The position numbers and the translations under genes are program-made. The notes beneath the pieces are model-generated. The model did no database searches, was not told the DNA's origin, and was given only the letters and a program-made list of their open reading frames with translations. A DNA stretch of 64,000 bases from Gammaproteobacteria bacterium (GTDB taxonomy: Bacteria > Pseudomonadota > Gammaproteobacteria > Pseudomonadales > Litorivicinaceae): positions 1-64,000 of the forward strand of contig JAHEDY010000004.1 in NCBI GenBank assembly GCA_024640985.1, given 5' to 3'. Shown here one piece after another: positions 48,897 through 58,362 of the stretch. Numbering within the stretch: the stretch's first letter is position 1; every line of letters starts with the position of its first letter.

Positions 48897-51800
48897 AAAT
48901 CTCGAGAGCTTGGGGTGAGTTCCCCAAGCCAAGCGCTGGCATCTTGCAGGGTGTCAGCGATGATATGAACGACACCGTGAGACTCTTGAACCTTGCCTCT
49001 GACTTTGAGTAAGCGGCTTGCTAGGATCTGATGCCGAAAGGTTTCCACCAGTGAAGGCCAGACTAAACAATTAATCTGACCTTCTTCATCTTCAAGTGTA
49101 ATAAACACCACTCCTGAGGCAGAGCCTGGTCGTTGACGCGTGGCAACAAGACCTGCCACCCAAATTCGAAGATCAGGATGTCTAGGGAGGCGGTTCAGTT
49201 CTGAAGAACGTCTGCATGTTTGAAATTCCGACTTGGTGCGCAAAAGACTCATTGGGTGAGCGTCCAGTGACAAGCCCGTTGTTCGGTAGTCGGCGACTAA
49301 GGTTTCTCCGAGCTGGGGGATTCTGGGCTTGAAGTCTTGGTCTGTTTGCACAGATTGCTGAAACAACGGAAGCTGTGATTCCTGATCACCCAGTTGCCAA
49401 AAACTATCGAAACGATTGTCGGTGAGCGCTCGAAAGGCGTGTGCACTTGCCAAAGTCTCGAGTTCAGATGTCGACAGTTCGGTTCGAATACGAAAGTCAT
49501 TCAAACTCTGGAACGGATGATGGCGTGCCTGAAGCAGTGTCTGAGCAGTCTTCATGCTGAGACCTTTGATGAGATGGAATCCAAGACGAATACATGGTGA
49601 ACCATCTAAGTCTTCAAGCGTTGATGACCATTCTGATGCATTGACATCAATTGGGCGGACAGTAATTCCATGGCGTTGAGCGTCTTGTAATAATTGTGAG
49701 GGTGTATAGAACCCCATCGGCTGCGCATTGAGAAGGCCGCAGTAAAATGCAGCCGGAAGATGACATTTAAGCCAAGCGGATAGATACACCAGTAATGCGA
49801 AACTGGCCGCATGTGACTCGGGAAATCCGTATTTACCAAAGCCTTCAATTTGATGACAGAGTCGCTCAGCGAATTCCCGTGAGTGACCGCGTGCAAGCAT
49901 CCCGTTCACGATTTTTTCGTGGAAATGAGAGAGCCCATGTCCGCCTTTCCAGGTTGCCATGGCGCGCCTGAGCGCGTCGGCTTCTCCAGCACTAAAACCT
50001 GCGGCAACCATGACCAGTTGAATCACTTGTTCCTGAAAAATTGGAACACCGAGTGTCCTATCCAAGACGGCACTGATCTCTTTTGGTTGTTGCTCTTTGG
50101 ACTCAAGACCTTCTCGGCGTCTTAAGTAAGGGTGCACCATGTCACCTTGAATAGGACCCGGGCGAACGATGGCAACCTCAACAACAAGGTCATAATAAGT
50201 CCGTGGTTTTAATCGTGGCAGCATCGCCAACTGCGCACGAGATTCGACCTGAAATACACCAATGGCGTCTCCTTTGCAGAGCATGTCATAGACGCTAGGG
50301 TCTTCTGGTGAAATATCTGCGATGGTGCGAGGAGGATGGTGGTATTGCCCTTGCGTTGGTTGGTAGCGGGCTTGGTAGTCACAAGCGAGCTCAAGACTTC
50401 CTCGAATTGCAGTCAGCATGCCGAGAGCGAGAACATCAACCTTTAATAGTCCGAGCGCGTCAATATCATCCTTATCCCACTGCATACAGGTTCGATCTTC
50501 CATGGCTGTATTTTCAATGGGACATAATTCCGATAGAGGCCCTTGCGAAATCACAAAACCACCGACATGCTGAGTCAGATGTCTGGGAAACCCCAAAATT
50601 TCTGTGACCAATTCTGTCAGCAGTCGAATTTGTGGGCCTTGAGGGTTAATACCAAGTTCGGCAAAGCGATCCAGCATGGCATCTTTTTTGTCCCACCAAG
50701 CCAGACTTCCAGATAAGGCTTCGATTAAGTCCAACGGAAGGTTGAGCGCCTTGCCAACGTCCCGAATTGCGGAACGCTTTTTGTAGGTAATCACAGCAGC
50801 AGCTAACGCAGCTCGTTCTTTTGAATATTTTCGATAGATGTATTGAATGACTTCATCTCGCCTGTGATGTTCAAAATCGACATCGATATCCGGTGGTTCA
50901 TCCCGTTCTTTAGACACAAATCGTTCAAACAAGACGGAAACACGACTCGGATCGACTTCGGTGATCAACAAGCAGTAACAGACGACAGAATTCGCCGCAG
51001 AACCACGCCCTTGGCACAAAATGCCCTGAGAGCGAGCAAAAGCCACAATATCGTGAACGGTCAAAAAGTAGCACGCGTAATTCATTTCCTGAATCAGTGA
51101 CAACTCTTTTTCGATCAGTTGACTGATGTCTTGTGGGATCCCGTTTGGCCAGCGTTGGTTGGCACCTTCAAGAACCAGGTCTTTTAAAAAGAGATATTCA
51201 TCTGAGTATTGTGGTGGGCAGATTTCTTTTGGGTATTCATAACGGAGATCGGCCAGAGAAAAATCAAAACGATCGAGAATATTGAGAGATTCGTGTAGCC
51301 AAGGTTTTGGGTAACGTTGCAAAAGCCCTTGATGATCCATCAGAGTTCGCTCACTGGAGCGTTCCAGTTGATCAGCAATCTCGAGAATCGGAGCACCCAG
51401 ACGAATGGCGGTTAACGTGTGCTGTAGTTTCAGGCGCTGTCGAACATGCATGATGGGTCGCTGACTGGCGACAACAGGGAGGTTCCATTCGAATGCAGTC
51501 AAATCAATGCGTTCGGCGAATTCTGCTTGATGCCCTGATTCTGGAAGGTGTGCTGTGATCCATAAGCGCCCTCTGAATGCATAAGACAAACTTTCAAGCT
51601 GTGTTGTCCAATCCAGTGCCTGAGGGTTTGGGTGCCAGAGGCAAAGTAGAGTGTCTGTATGCCCAATGAAATCGCGTCGGGTTAGTTGATAAGAGCCTTT
51701 AGGAGATCGCCTACGCGCGAGTGAAATTAATTGACCAAGTTCGCCCCAGGCGTTGCGACTGGGTGCCAGGAGTGTCAGTTCGAGTTGATCGTCGAGCCGA

Positions 51801-51997
51801 AATCGTGCTCCATGAATCAGCGGAAGATTCAGTGTTTGAGATGCAAGATGGGCTCGCACAGCACCGGATACAGAGGCCTCGTCTGTGAGGCCCAATCCAG
51901 CATATCCCAGCGAGTGGGCGCGCATGACATATTCTTCTGGGTGCGACGCACCTGTCAGAAAAGTGAAATTCGATGTACAACACAGCTCCGCAAACAT
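48890..51997 (-). CDS. dnaE2: Error-prone DNA polymerase DnaE2 (ImuC)
   Basis: This 1035-residue C-family polymerase matches the DnaE2 branch: start FAELCCTSNFTFLTGASHPE, an N-terminal PHP domain, catalytic aspartates in PPDIDVDFEHHRR, and a C-terminal OB fold (GVVFITLEDEEGQINCLVW). It carries out mutagenic lesion bypass. imuA and imuB, its usual partners, are not adjacent. A perfect LexA box overlaps the start codon, and no ribosome binding site is visible. Confidence 0.96.
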   Translation of the reverse strand: MFAELCCTSNFTFLTGASHPEEYVMRAHSLGYAGLGLTDEASVSGAVRAHLASQTLNLPLIHGARFRLDDQLELTLLAPSRNAWGELGQLISLARRRSPKGSYQLTRRDFIGHTDTLLCLWHPNPQALDWTTQLESLSYAFRGRLWITAHLPESGHQAEFAERIDLTAFEWNLPVVASQRPIMHVRQRLKLQHTLTAIRLGAPILEIADQLERSSERTLMDHQGLLQRYPKPWLHESLNILDRFDFSLADLRYEYPKEICPPQYSDEYLFLKDLVLEGANQRWPNGIPQDISQLIEKELSLIQEMNYACYFLTVHDIVAFARSQGILCQGRGSAANSVVCYCLLITEVDPSRVSVLFERFVSKERDEPPDIDVDFEHHRRDEVIQYIYRKYSKERAALAAAVITYKKRSAIRDVGKALNLPLDLIEALSGSLAWWDKKDAMLDRFAELGINPQGPQIRLLTELVTEILGFPRHLTQHVGGFVISQGPLSELCPIENTAMEDRTCMQWDKDDIDALGLLKVDVLALGMLTAIRGSLELACDYQARYQPTQGQYHHPPRTIADISPEDPSVYDMLCKGDAIGVFQVESRAQLAMLPRLKPRTYYDLVVEVAIVRPGPIQGDMVHPYLRRREGLESKEQQPKEISAVLDRTLGVPIFQEQVIQLVMVAAGFSAGEADALRRAMATWKGGHGLSHFHEKIVNGMLARGHSREFAERLCHQIEGFGKYGFPESHAASFALLVYLSAWLKCHLPAAFYCGLLNAQPMGFYTPSQLLQDAQRHGITVRPIDVNASEWSSTLEDLDGSPCIRLGFHLIKGLSMKTAQTLLQARHHPFQSLNDFRIRTELSTSELETLASAHAFRALTDNRFDSFWQLGDQESQLPLFQQSVQTDQDFKPRIPQLGETLVADYRTTGLSLDAHPMSLLRTKSEFQTCRRSSELNRLPRHPDLRIWVAGLVATRQRPGSASGVVFITLEDEEGQINCLVWPSLVETFRHQILASRLLKVRGKVQESHGVVHIIADTLQDASAWLGELTPSSRDFH

Positions 51998-52016
51998 ACT
52001 GTAATTATAGACAGTA
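51997..52016 (-). promoter_or_regulatory. LexA (SOS) box of dnaE2
   Basis: TACTGTAATTATAGACAGTA matches the gammaproteobacterial SOS consensus TACTGT-N8-ACAGTA without mismatch. Its first base is the A of the dnaE2 start codon on the minus strand. The core contains TATAAT on the minus strand, 6 bases before the ATG, which could be the -10 element. Confidence 0.92.
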
Positions 52017-52048
52017 ATTGACGGACTCTCATAGCGAGTTTTTGCTGA

Positions 52049-52285
52049 TTACTTTTCCAATGCAGCCAGTCGTGTTTCAAGTTCAGCGAGTTTCGCTTCT
52101 GCTTTTGAAAGCTTTTCGATCTGTTTGTCATAGTCTTCACGGGTGACTACGTTGAGATCTTTTAAACCTTGAGCGATCAAATCCTCGACTTGTTGTTTGA
52201 ACTGAGCTTGCATTTTGCGTGCAGGCTCAGGGAGTGCCTCGGAAATTTTTGTGGCGATATCATTAAATGCGTCACGATTCAGCAT
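52049..52285 (-). CDS. ubiK: Ubiquinone biosynthesis accessory factor UbiK (BMFP family)
   Basis: This 78-residue protein starts MLNRDAFNDIATKISEALP and ends in a coiled coil (EAKLAELETRLAALEK), the pattern of the YqiC/BMFP family. UbiK works with UbiJ, encoded at 22597-23220, in ubiquinone synthesis. ATG 52285 follows a strong AAAGGAGG; an in-frame start at 52315 is not needed. It is divergent from glnK, a conserved neighbour pair. Confidence 0.92.
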   Translation of the reverse strand: MLNRDAFNDIATKISEALPEPARKMQAQFKQQVEDLIAQGLKDLNVVTREDYDKQIEKLSKAEAKLAELETRLAALEK

Positions 52286-52353
52286 GGTCAGCCTCCTTTC
52301 GGTTGATGTGTTCATGATGCGGGCGATTCAAAAAAATTTCATCTGATTCAGTT

Positions 52354-52370
52354 CGCACTATTTTAGTGCT
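52354..52370 (+). promoter_or_regulatory. NtrC binding site, distal (glnK-amtB)
   Basis: CGCACTATTTTAGTGCT is a GCAC-N7-GTGC dyad. Its centre is about 131 bases upstream of the predicted glnK sigma-54 start. Confidence 0.82.
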
Positions 52371-52396
52371 GCGAAAGTCGTTACAGTGCGTGGTGT

Positions 52397-52411
52397 GCGC
52401 AATTTCGGTGC
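52397..52411 (+). promoter_or_regulatory. NtrC half-consensus site, proximal (glnK-amtB)
   Basis: GCGCAATTTCGGTGC has one mismatch from GCAC-N7-GTGC. Its centre is 42 bases (four turns) from the distal site and about 89 bases upstream of the predicted start. Confidence 0.65.
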
Positions 52412-52466
52412 TTTCTGGGGGGTCTAAAACCCGCCAAAGCCCGCAATCTCCTGCGAAGTGATTGAT

Positions 52467-52482
52467 TGGCACGGTGTCTGCA
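52467..52482 (+). promoter_or_regulatory. Sigma-54 promoter of glnK-amtB
   Basis: TGGCACGGTGTCTGCA has GG-N10-GC and the full TGGCACG -24 element. Transcription would start near 52493, 48 bases before the glnK ATG. AAGGAGC serves as ribosome binding site. Confidence 0.92.
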
Positions 52483-52516
52483 ATGACTCCCTCAGAGAGG
52501 TTTTTCCTCCCGTTAG

Positions 52517-52879
<363 letters not shown>

Positions 52880-52930
52880 GCGCAACAACAACACAACTCG
52901 ATCAAAGACACACTTCGCAGGAGAGTCATT

Positions 52931-54199
52931 GTGAACGATTTAGCTACTGTGAGTGGCGATCTGGCCCAGTTGGCCTACGCCCTCGATACATTTTATTTTC
53001 TCTTATCCGGCGCATTAGTGATGTGGATGGCGGCAGGTTTCGCCATGCTCGAAGCTGGCCTTGTCCGCGCTAAAAATACCACCGAGATCCTAACCAAAAA
53101 CGTTTTGCTTTACGCGATTGCGTGCGTGATGTATCTCATCATTGGGTACAACCTGATGTACATCAACGATTCCTGGAGTGGAGTCATCCCAGATCTTGGA
53201 TTCTTGATTGGCGATGAAAATACAGCCGAAGCTGTTATCGCTGGAGGGGACGATGCGCCCTATTATTCAGCGCGCTCTGATTTCTTCTTCCAAGTCGTCT
53301 TTGTTGCAACTGGCATGTCGATTATTTCAGGTGCCGTGGCTGAGCGGATGAAATTGATCGCCTTCCTTTTGTTTGCGGTCATTTTTACCGGCTTTATTTA
53401 TCCAATCCAAGGTTCGTGGAGTTGGGGCGGCGGCTTCTTGTCAGAGGCTGGCTTCAGCGACTTTGCAGGCTCGGGGATTGTCCACATGTGTGGAGCAACA
53501 GCAGCCTTAGCGGGTGTATTAGTACTGGGTGCACGTAAGGGTAAATACGGCCCGAACGGGGAAATCAATGCGATTCCAGGGGCAAATATGCCGCTGGCAA
53601 CATTAGGCACCTTTATTTTATGGTTGGGCTGGTTTGGTTTCAACGGCGGCTCTGAATTGATGGTGTCCAATGTTGACGAATCCAACGCAGTGGCTCAGGT
53701 GTTCCTGAACACCAACATGGCTGCCGCGGGTGGAGCCATTGCTGCAGCCATCGTTGCGAAGCTTCTGTTCGGTAAAATGGATTTGTCGATGGCCCTGAAT
53801 GGTGCGCTTGCGGGCTTAGTTGCTATCACCGCCGATCCGTTATCACCAACAGCACAAATGGCGACTGTCATTGGCGCGATTGGTGGTGTTCTGGTTGTCT
53901 TCTCAATCCTGAGCTTAGACCGGTTGAAGATCGATGATCCTGTGGGCGCGATTTCTGTCCACGGCGTCGTTGGTATCTGGGGTCTGTTGGCGGTTCTTCT
54001 GTCAAACGGCGATGCAACCTTCGGCGGTCAAATCCTCGGTATTGTATCGATCTTCGCATTCACATTCGTCGCATCACTGGTGGTGTGGACGATTCTGAAG
54101 ATGGTCATGGGTATCCGTGTGACCGAGGAAGAAGAATATCTGGGTCTCGATGTCGTCGATTGCGGTATCGAAGCCTACCCAGAATTCAAGCGTTCTTAA
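52931..54199 (+). CDS. amtB: Ammonium channel AmtB
   Basis: This 422-residue Amt/MEP/Rh channel has about 11 membrane helices. The twin pore histidines are in GIVHMCGATAALAG and AISVHGVVGIWG. MLEAGLVRAKNTTEI and the motif MSIISGAVAERMK are typical. It starts at GTG 52931. I see no cleavable signal peptide of the enterobacterial AmtB type, but MNDLATVSGDLAQ is a polar periplasmic start. A strong terminator follows. Confidence 0.97.
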   Translation: MNDLATVSGDLAQLAYALDTFYFLLSGALVMWMAAGFAMLEAGLVRAKNTTEILTKNVLLYAIACVMYLIIGYNLMYINDSWSGVIPDLGFLIGDENTAEAVIAGGDDAPYYSARSDFFFQVVFVATGMSIISGAVAERMKLIAFLLFAVIFTGFIYPIQGSWSWGGGFLSEAGFSDFAGSGIVHMCGATAALAGVLVLGARKGKYGPNGEINAIPGANMPLATLGTFILWLGWFGFNGGSELMVSNVDESNAVAQVFLNTNMAAAGGAIAAAIVAKLLFGKMDLSMALNGALAGLVAITADPLSPTAQMATVIGAIGGVLVVFSILSLDRLKIDDPVGAISVHGVVGIWGLLAVLLSNGDATFGGQILGIVSIFAFTFVASLVVWTILKMVMGIRVTEEEEYLGLDVVDCGIEAYPEFKRS

Positions 54200-54223
54200 A
54201 TACCTCCCTCTGGGACAAGGTTG

Positions 54224-54247
54224 GGGCGGCTTTGCCGCCCTTTTTTT
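54224..54247 (+). terminator. Rho-independent terminator of glnK-amtB
   Basis: GGGCGGC and GCCGCCC form a perfect 7-bp stem with loop TTT, followed by seven T. It is 25 bases after the amtB stop. Confidence 0.95.
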
Positions 54248-54301
54248 ATTTCTGAATTTGCGTACACTCACCGATCCTAAAAACGATAAAGAGATGAAAT
54301 T

Positions 54302-55261
54302 TTGCGCGCTGTATTTCTTGACTATCAATCCATGAAGCCTGATGAGCTAGATTTCGAAAAGCTCGCCGGTGCGACCACTGAATTTGTCACCCATGATGCA
54401 ACTCCGCCGGACTCTATTGTCGATCGCATTCAGGGTTTTGAGGTTGTGATCTTGAATAAGGTCAAATTTCAACGTGCTCACTTTGAGGCTGCGCCTGAAC
54501 TCAAACTCATCTTGGTCTCGGCGACCGGGACGGATAATGTCGATAAAGCGGCGGCAAAAGATCACGGAGTGGTGGTGTGCAATGTGACTGCCTATGGAAC
54601 CCCGTCGGTTAGCCAACATACGCTGATGTTAATGCTTATGGTCGCTACACAAGCGGAGCGTTACCGTCATGACGTTCAAGCTGGTCGCTGGTCGGAAAGC
54701 CCGATGTTTTGTCTGATGGACTATCCCATTATTGATCTGGCAGGGCGGACACTTGGATTGATCGGGTATGGTGAACTGGGTCAGGCAGTTGGGCGACTTG
54801 CTGAAGCTTTTGGTATGCGCGTTTTGGTCATGGGACGTGAAGGCGTTGAATACAGCGATGGGTCTGAGCGAGTCAATTTCGACACATTGCTAGAGCAGTC
54901 TGATTTTATCAGCTTGCATGGGCTGTTGAATGAGCAAACTGCTCAAATGATGAATCGCGATGCCTTCCAAAAAATGAAGCCGGGCTCGTTTCTGATTAAT
55001 ACCGCACGCGGTGGTCTCGTCGATGAGGATGCGCTATGTGATGCTCTGGAATCAGGGCAACTGGCTGGTGCTGGGCTTGATGTTGTCACAACGGAACCGC
55101 CGGCGGCAGATTCTCGGCTGTTGAACTGCAAGCATCCGAATTTGGTCATCACGCCACATTCCGCATGGGCAAGTCGTGAGTCACGTCAACGCATTGTGGA
55201 CATTATGCAGGCGAACTTAGAGGCTTTTATCGAAGGTGCGCCGATGAATCGTGTGGCTTAA
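54302..55261 (+). CDS. NAD-dependent D-2-hydroxyacid dehydrogenase (hydroxypyruvate/glycerate type)
   Basis: This 319-residue enzyme has the nucleotide site GLIGYGELGQAVGRL and the catalytic set Arg (NTARGGLVDEDAL), Glu (TTEPP) and His (ITPHSAWAS). It resembles glycerate dehydrogenase/hydroxypyruvate reductase most, but the substrate cannot be fixed from sequence. It starts at TTG 54302 after AAAGAGATGAAATT, consistent with the family start RAVFLDYQSM. Its last 35 bases overlap the convergent HAD gene. Confidence 0.87.
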   Translation: MRAVFLDYQSMKPDELDFEKLAGATTEFVTHDATPPDSIVDRIQGFEVVILNKVKFQRAHFEAAPELKLILVSATGTDNVDKAAAKDHGVVVCNVTAYGTPSVSQHTLMLMLMVATQAERYRHDVQAGRWSESPMFCLMDYPIIDLAGRTLGLIGYGELGQAVGRLAEAFGMRVLVMGREGVEYSDGSERVNFDTLLEQSDFISLHGLLNEQTAQMMNRDAFQKMKPGSFLINTARGGLVDEDALCDALESGQLAGAGLDVVTTEPPAADSRLLNCKHPNLVITPHSAWASRESRQRIVDIMQANLEAFIEGAPMNRVA

Positions 55262-55949
55262 GTAAGTCCACTAACTGCTCGAGGCGAGTAATGGTGTGAT
55301 CTGCAGGTACCGCCTCCTCGGGTGTTCGCCTGTGTGTGTTGAACCAAACGGTCTTCATACCCACTTGGCTTGCTCCAATCACGTCATGCTCGACGTCATC
55401 ACCGATGTGCAGACATTCATGAGCTTCAATGTTGAGGCGAGCGAGGGCTTCTTCGAACATCACCGGATCGGGTTTGGGTTTTGGGAAGTGCTGTGACTGT
55501 AGGGAAAATTGAAAATATTCACCCAGTGGCATGGCCATTAAGTCAGCGTTTCCATTGGTGATCGCGGCTAGCGGATAAGCTTTGGACAGATGCGAGAGTG
55601 TTTCAACCGTTCCAGGGTAGGGCTTCACCTTCTGACGCTCCTCGTAAAAGACCCGAAAGCCCTCTCCGGCGAGCTCCTCTGCTTCGGTCTCAGTGGCCCC
55701 TTGATGTTGGAACCATCGAATCAGTGTTTGTCGGCGAACGACCGTAAGGTTATGCGCGATCTCTGGCTGTTCCTGAACAATTTGCTGTCGAATCCCACGG
55801 AATGTTTCCAAACTGAAGTCGGCCATCCAGGCAGCCGGTGTTAAGGCTCTCAAATGTGCAGCCATCACATCTTCGGCATTTAAGATCGACAGATCGGTTT
55901 CCCAAAGGGTGTTGTCCAGATCAAATGTTAGCGCTCGGATGGATTTCAT
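55227..55949 (-). CDS. HAD-family phosphatase (YigB-like)
   Basis: This 240-residue hydrolase has motif I TFDLDNTLWETD, motif II ITNGN, a lysine in FPKPKPDPV and motif IV HIGDDVEHDV. YigB-type enzymes dephosphorylate flavin precursors such as FMN, but HAD substrate ranges are broad. The order xerC-yigB is conserved. It overlaps xerC by 4 bases. Confidence 0.9.
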   Translation of the reverse strand: MKSIRALTFDLDNTLWETDLSILNAEDVMAAHLRALTPAAWMADFSLETFRGIRQQIVQEQPEIAHNLTVVRRQTLIRWFQHQGATETEAEELAGEGFRVFYEERQKVKPYPGTVETLSHLSKAYPLAAITNGNADLMAMPLGEYFQFSLQSQHFPKPKPDPVMFEEALARLNIEAHECLHIGDDVEHDVIGASQVGMKTVWFNTHRRTPEEAVPADHTITRLEQLVDLLKPHDSSAHLR

Positions 55950-56842
55950 GATTTGGTTTTCGCCCGCGGATGTGCGTTGTCATACACTTCAGCGAGATGC
56001 TGAAAATCGAGATGGGTGTAAATTTGTGTTGTTGACAGACTCTGGTGCCCCAAGAACTCCTGAATGGCTCTTAAATCTCCAGAGGACTCCAGAAGATGCG
56101 TCGCGGCTGAGTGCCTTAACGCATGCGGATGTACGTGTTGGTCAAGTCCCGCGGCTTGTGCTCGTGAATCAAGGCGTCGCTGCACGGTCCGAGGAGAGAC
56201 GGCGATCCCCTTTTTGGTAATAAAGACCGAATCGCTTAGACCTTTATCCCAGTCTGCTCGAGCCTTGAGCCAGGCTGTGAGTGCGCCACGGGCTTTGTTT
56301 CCCACAGGAACAATTCGTTCTTTGTGACCTTTACCAAGCACTCTGAGTTCTTCGGGAATCCCTCGAACGTCTTTGAGTGTTAAGCCCAAGACTTCAGCTA
56401 ATCGAAGCCCCGAGGAGTACAGCAATTCATACATAGCCTGATCCCGAATTGACTCTGGGTCATTGGGGTTGATCGGGCTATCGAGCAGACGTTGCATTGC
56501 ATCTGGGCTTAGTACGTTCGGCAGGTGCTTTCCAGTTTTGGGTGCGCGGATGTCGGCGGCGGGATTGGCTTGGATCAGACGTTGGTTCACCGCTTCTTGA
56601 AGAAGGCCGCGGAGCGCAGATAATTTGCGGCTGATTGATCGTCCAGTGATTCGTTGTGAACTCAGTGCCCGTACCCAACCAATAATCGAGAGAGGATCAA
56701 TTGCTGTTAATTCGATCTCTTCGCCCAAGAACTGGACAGCTTGTTTGAGATCGCGTGAATAGGCTTCGATGGTCTTCTCGCTTCGTCGCTGCGTCTGACG
56801 CATGCCGTCAAGATATGCTGCGACGAATGCGCTGAAGGTCAC
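55946..56842 (-). CDS. xerC: Tyrosine recombinase XerC
   Basis: This 298-residue recombinase resolves chromosome dimers with XerD at dif. The catalytic set is present: Arg in SSGLRLAEVLGL, Lys in LGKGHKERIVPVG, His-x-x-Arg in HALRHSAATHLL, His in EFLGHQSLS and Tyr in TTQIYTHLDF. It is in the dapF-DUF484-xerC context, which identifies XerC rather than XerD or a phage integrase. Confidence 0.96.
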   Translation of the reverse strand: MTFSAFVAAYLDGMRQTQRRSEKTIEAYSRDLKQAVQFLGEEIELTAIDPLSIIGWVRALSSQRITGRSISRKLSALRGLLQEAVNQRLIQANPAADIRAPKTGKHLPNVLSPDAMQRLLDSPINPNDPESIRDQAMYELLYSSGLRLAEVLGLTLKDVRGIPEELRVLGKGHKERIVPVGNKARGALTAWLKARADWDKGLSDSVFITKKGIAVSPRTVQRRLDSRAQAAGLDQHVHPHALRHSAATHLLESSGDLRAIQEFLGHQSLSTTQIYTHLDFQHLAEVYDNAHPRAKTKS

Positions 56843-56845
56843 GAC

Positions 56846-57526
56846 TTACTGCGCCTGATCGAGAAGCCGAGGAAGAATCATCGCTAGCGCCTCGCCGATA
56901 TGATCGAGAAATAGAGTGTCTTGATTGGATTGGAAGTGCGTGGCGTCCGGATGCCCAAGAGCCAGCACTCCGTAGGTATGTCCGCGGACCAGCGCAAGAG
57001 TTGCACAGCTTTCAACGGCCGATGAATCGTCACCAAAGAGTTGGTTTTTTCGATCTGTGGTTAGACGGCCAATCCAAGGCTCTTTGTCTGAGACGGTCTG
57101 TGCAAGTTGTCCGCCATCTTCAAGTGACGCGGCTTTGATCGGCTGAATCATGGTCAAACTGTCTGGAACGTTGAATTGATCGGACAGCAGTAGTCTGACC
57201 ACAGGAATGTCAAAACCACAGGCAAGCTTTTCATCAAGAACGACCGCCAGGTCATCTAAATCCCGTGCATCAAGAAGAGACAACACCAGTGTTCGTGTCT
57301 TTTCGAACAGCACGCTGTTGATGCGTGCTGTTTCAATCATGTGGTCATTTTCTCGCTCGAGCTGTTGAATCTGCTCTCGGAGTTTCCTGAGCTGATATTC
57401 CACCAGCGAAATTGCCACACCGGATTCGGTTGGAATTTTTAGCTCACGCACCAGTATTGGATGTTGCTCGAAGAAATCGAGGTGGTCCTGCAAATAGGCT
57501 GCGATCTGGTCTGCTGTGATCGTCAC
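56846..57526 (-). CDS. DUF484 family protein
   Basis: This 226-residue cytosolic protein has an N-terminal DUF484 region (ADQIAAYLQDHLDFFEQHPI), a coiled coil (LVEYQLRKLREQIQQLEREN) and a GAF-like domain (about 90-220). It is always found between dapF and xerC in gammaproteobacteria; its function is not established. It overlaps dapF by 4 bases and starts 3 bases before xerC. Confidence 0.9.
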   Translation of the reverse strand: MTITADQIAAYLQDHLDFFEQHPILVRELKIPTESGVAISLVEYQLRKLREQIQQLERENDHMIETARINSVLFEKTRTLVLSLLDARDLDDLAVVLDEKLACGFDIPVVRLLLSDQFNVPDSLTMIQPIKAASLEDGGQLAQTVSDKEPWIGRLTTDRKNQLFGDDSSAVESCATLALVRGHTYGVLALGHPDATHFQSNQDTLFLDHIGEALAMILPRLLDQAQ

Positions 57527-58362
57527 AACCGAAACTCTCCTTCAAATACGGATTCAGCAGGTCCGGTCATCATCAGATCGTGACCGATTCCTTGCCATTC
57601 AATCTGCAGGTTTCCGCCTCGAGTTGCAACACTGACTTGGCTGTCTAACTGCTCGAGTAACCGGACATAGGCCACTGCAGCACAAGCACCGGTCCCGCAG
57701 GCTAGTGTTTCACCGGCGCCTCGCTCGTAAACACGCAATCGAATTTCTGTTCGAGAGACGATTTCGACAAAGCCAACATTCACCGAATCTGGAAATTGAG
57801 GAAGCATCTGGACTGCTCGCCCAATGTCTTCAACGGCAATGGACTCGACCGAATCGACGACGCAGACAGCATGAGGGTTTCCCATACTAATGAGTCCGAA
57901 CTGCTTCTGGTCAAATGGGATGTCGAGAGCAACTGTTTGTGAAGCATCCGGTTCAGGTGGAGCTACATATGGCAGGGCTTTGGGATCGAAGACAGGTTGG
58001 CCCATGTTGACACGAACAAGACCGAGATCTGTGAACACAAGTTCGATCAATCCACGTGCTGTATTCACGGTAATCACAGGCTTCGATGTCAGTTCTCGGT
58101 CGGTGACAAATTTGGCAAAGCAACGTGCCCCGTTTCCACAGTGTTCAACTTCGCCGCCGTCAGAATTGAAAATCCGATAGTCAAAATCAGCATCCGGTCT
58201 CGACGGTGGTTCGATCAGCAGCAGTTGGTCGAATCCAATGCCGGTATGGCGATTGGCTAGCTTTTGAATTTGGCTCGCACGCAGATTGACATGCTGGCTC
58301 ACGGCATCAATCACGACGAAGTCATTACCGAGGCCGTGCATTTTTGTGAACTGAACTCTCAT
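57523..58362 (-). CDS. dapF: Diaminopimelate epimerase
   Basis: This 279-residue cofactor-free enzyme converts LL- to meso-diaminopimelate for lysine and peptidoglycan. The two catalytic cysteines are in EHCGNGARCF and LACGTGACAAV. The start MRVQFTKMHGLGNDF at 58362 overlaps the lysA stop by 4 bases (ATGA); the open frame extends into lysA but is not needed. Confidence 0.97.
   Translation of the reverse strand: MRVQFTKMHGLGNDFVVIDAVSQHVNLRASQIQKLANRHTGIGFDQLLLIEPPSRPDADFDYRIFNSDGGEVEHCGNGARCFAKFVTDRELTSKPVITVNTARGLIELVFTDLGLVRVNMGQPVFDPKALPYVAPPEPDASQTVALDIPFDQKQFGLISMGNPHAVCVVDSVESIAVEDIGRAVQMLPQFPDSVNVGFVEIVSRTEIRLRVYERGAGETLACGTGACAAVAYVRLLEQLDSQVSVATRGGNLQIEWQGIGHDLMMTGPAESVFEGEFRL

Noticed and set aside
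55946-56842. xerC as a second mobile-element integrase
   Set aside because: It sits in the conserved lysA-dapF-DUF484-xerC order and has XerC length and motifs, so it is the housekeeping recombinase.
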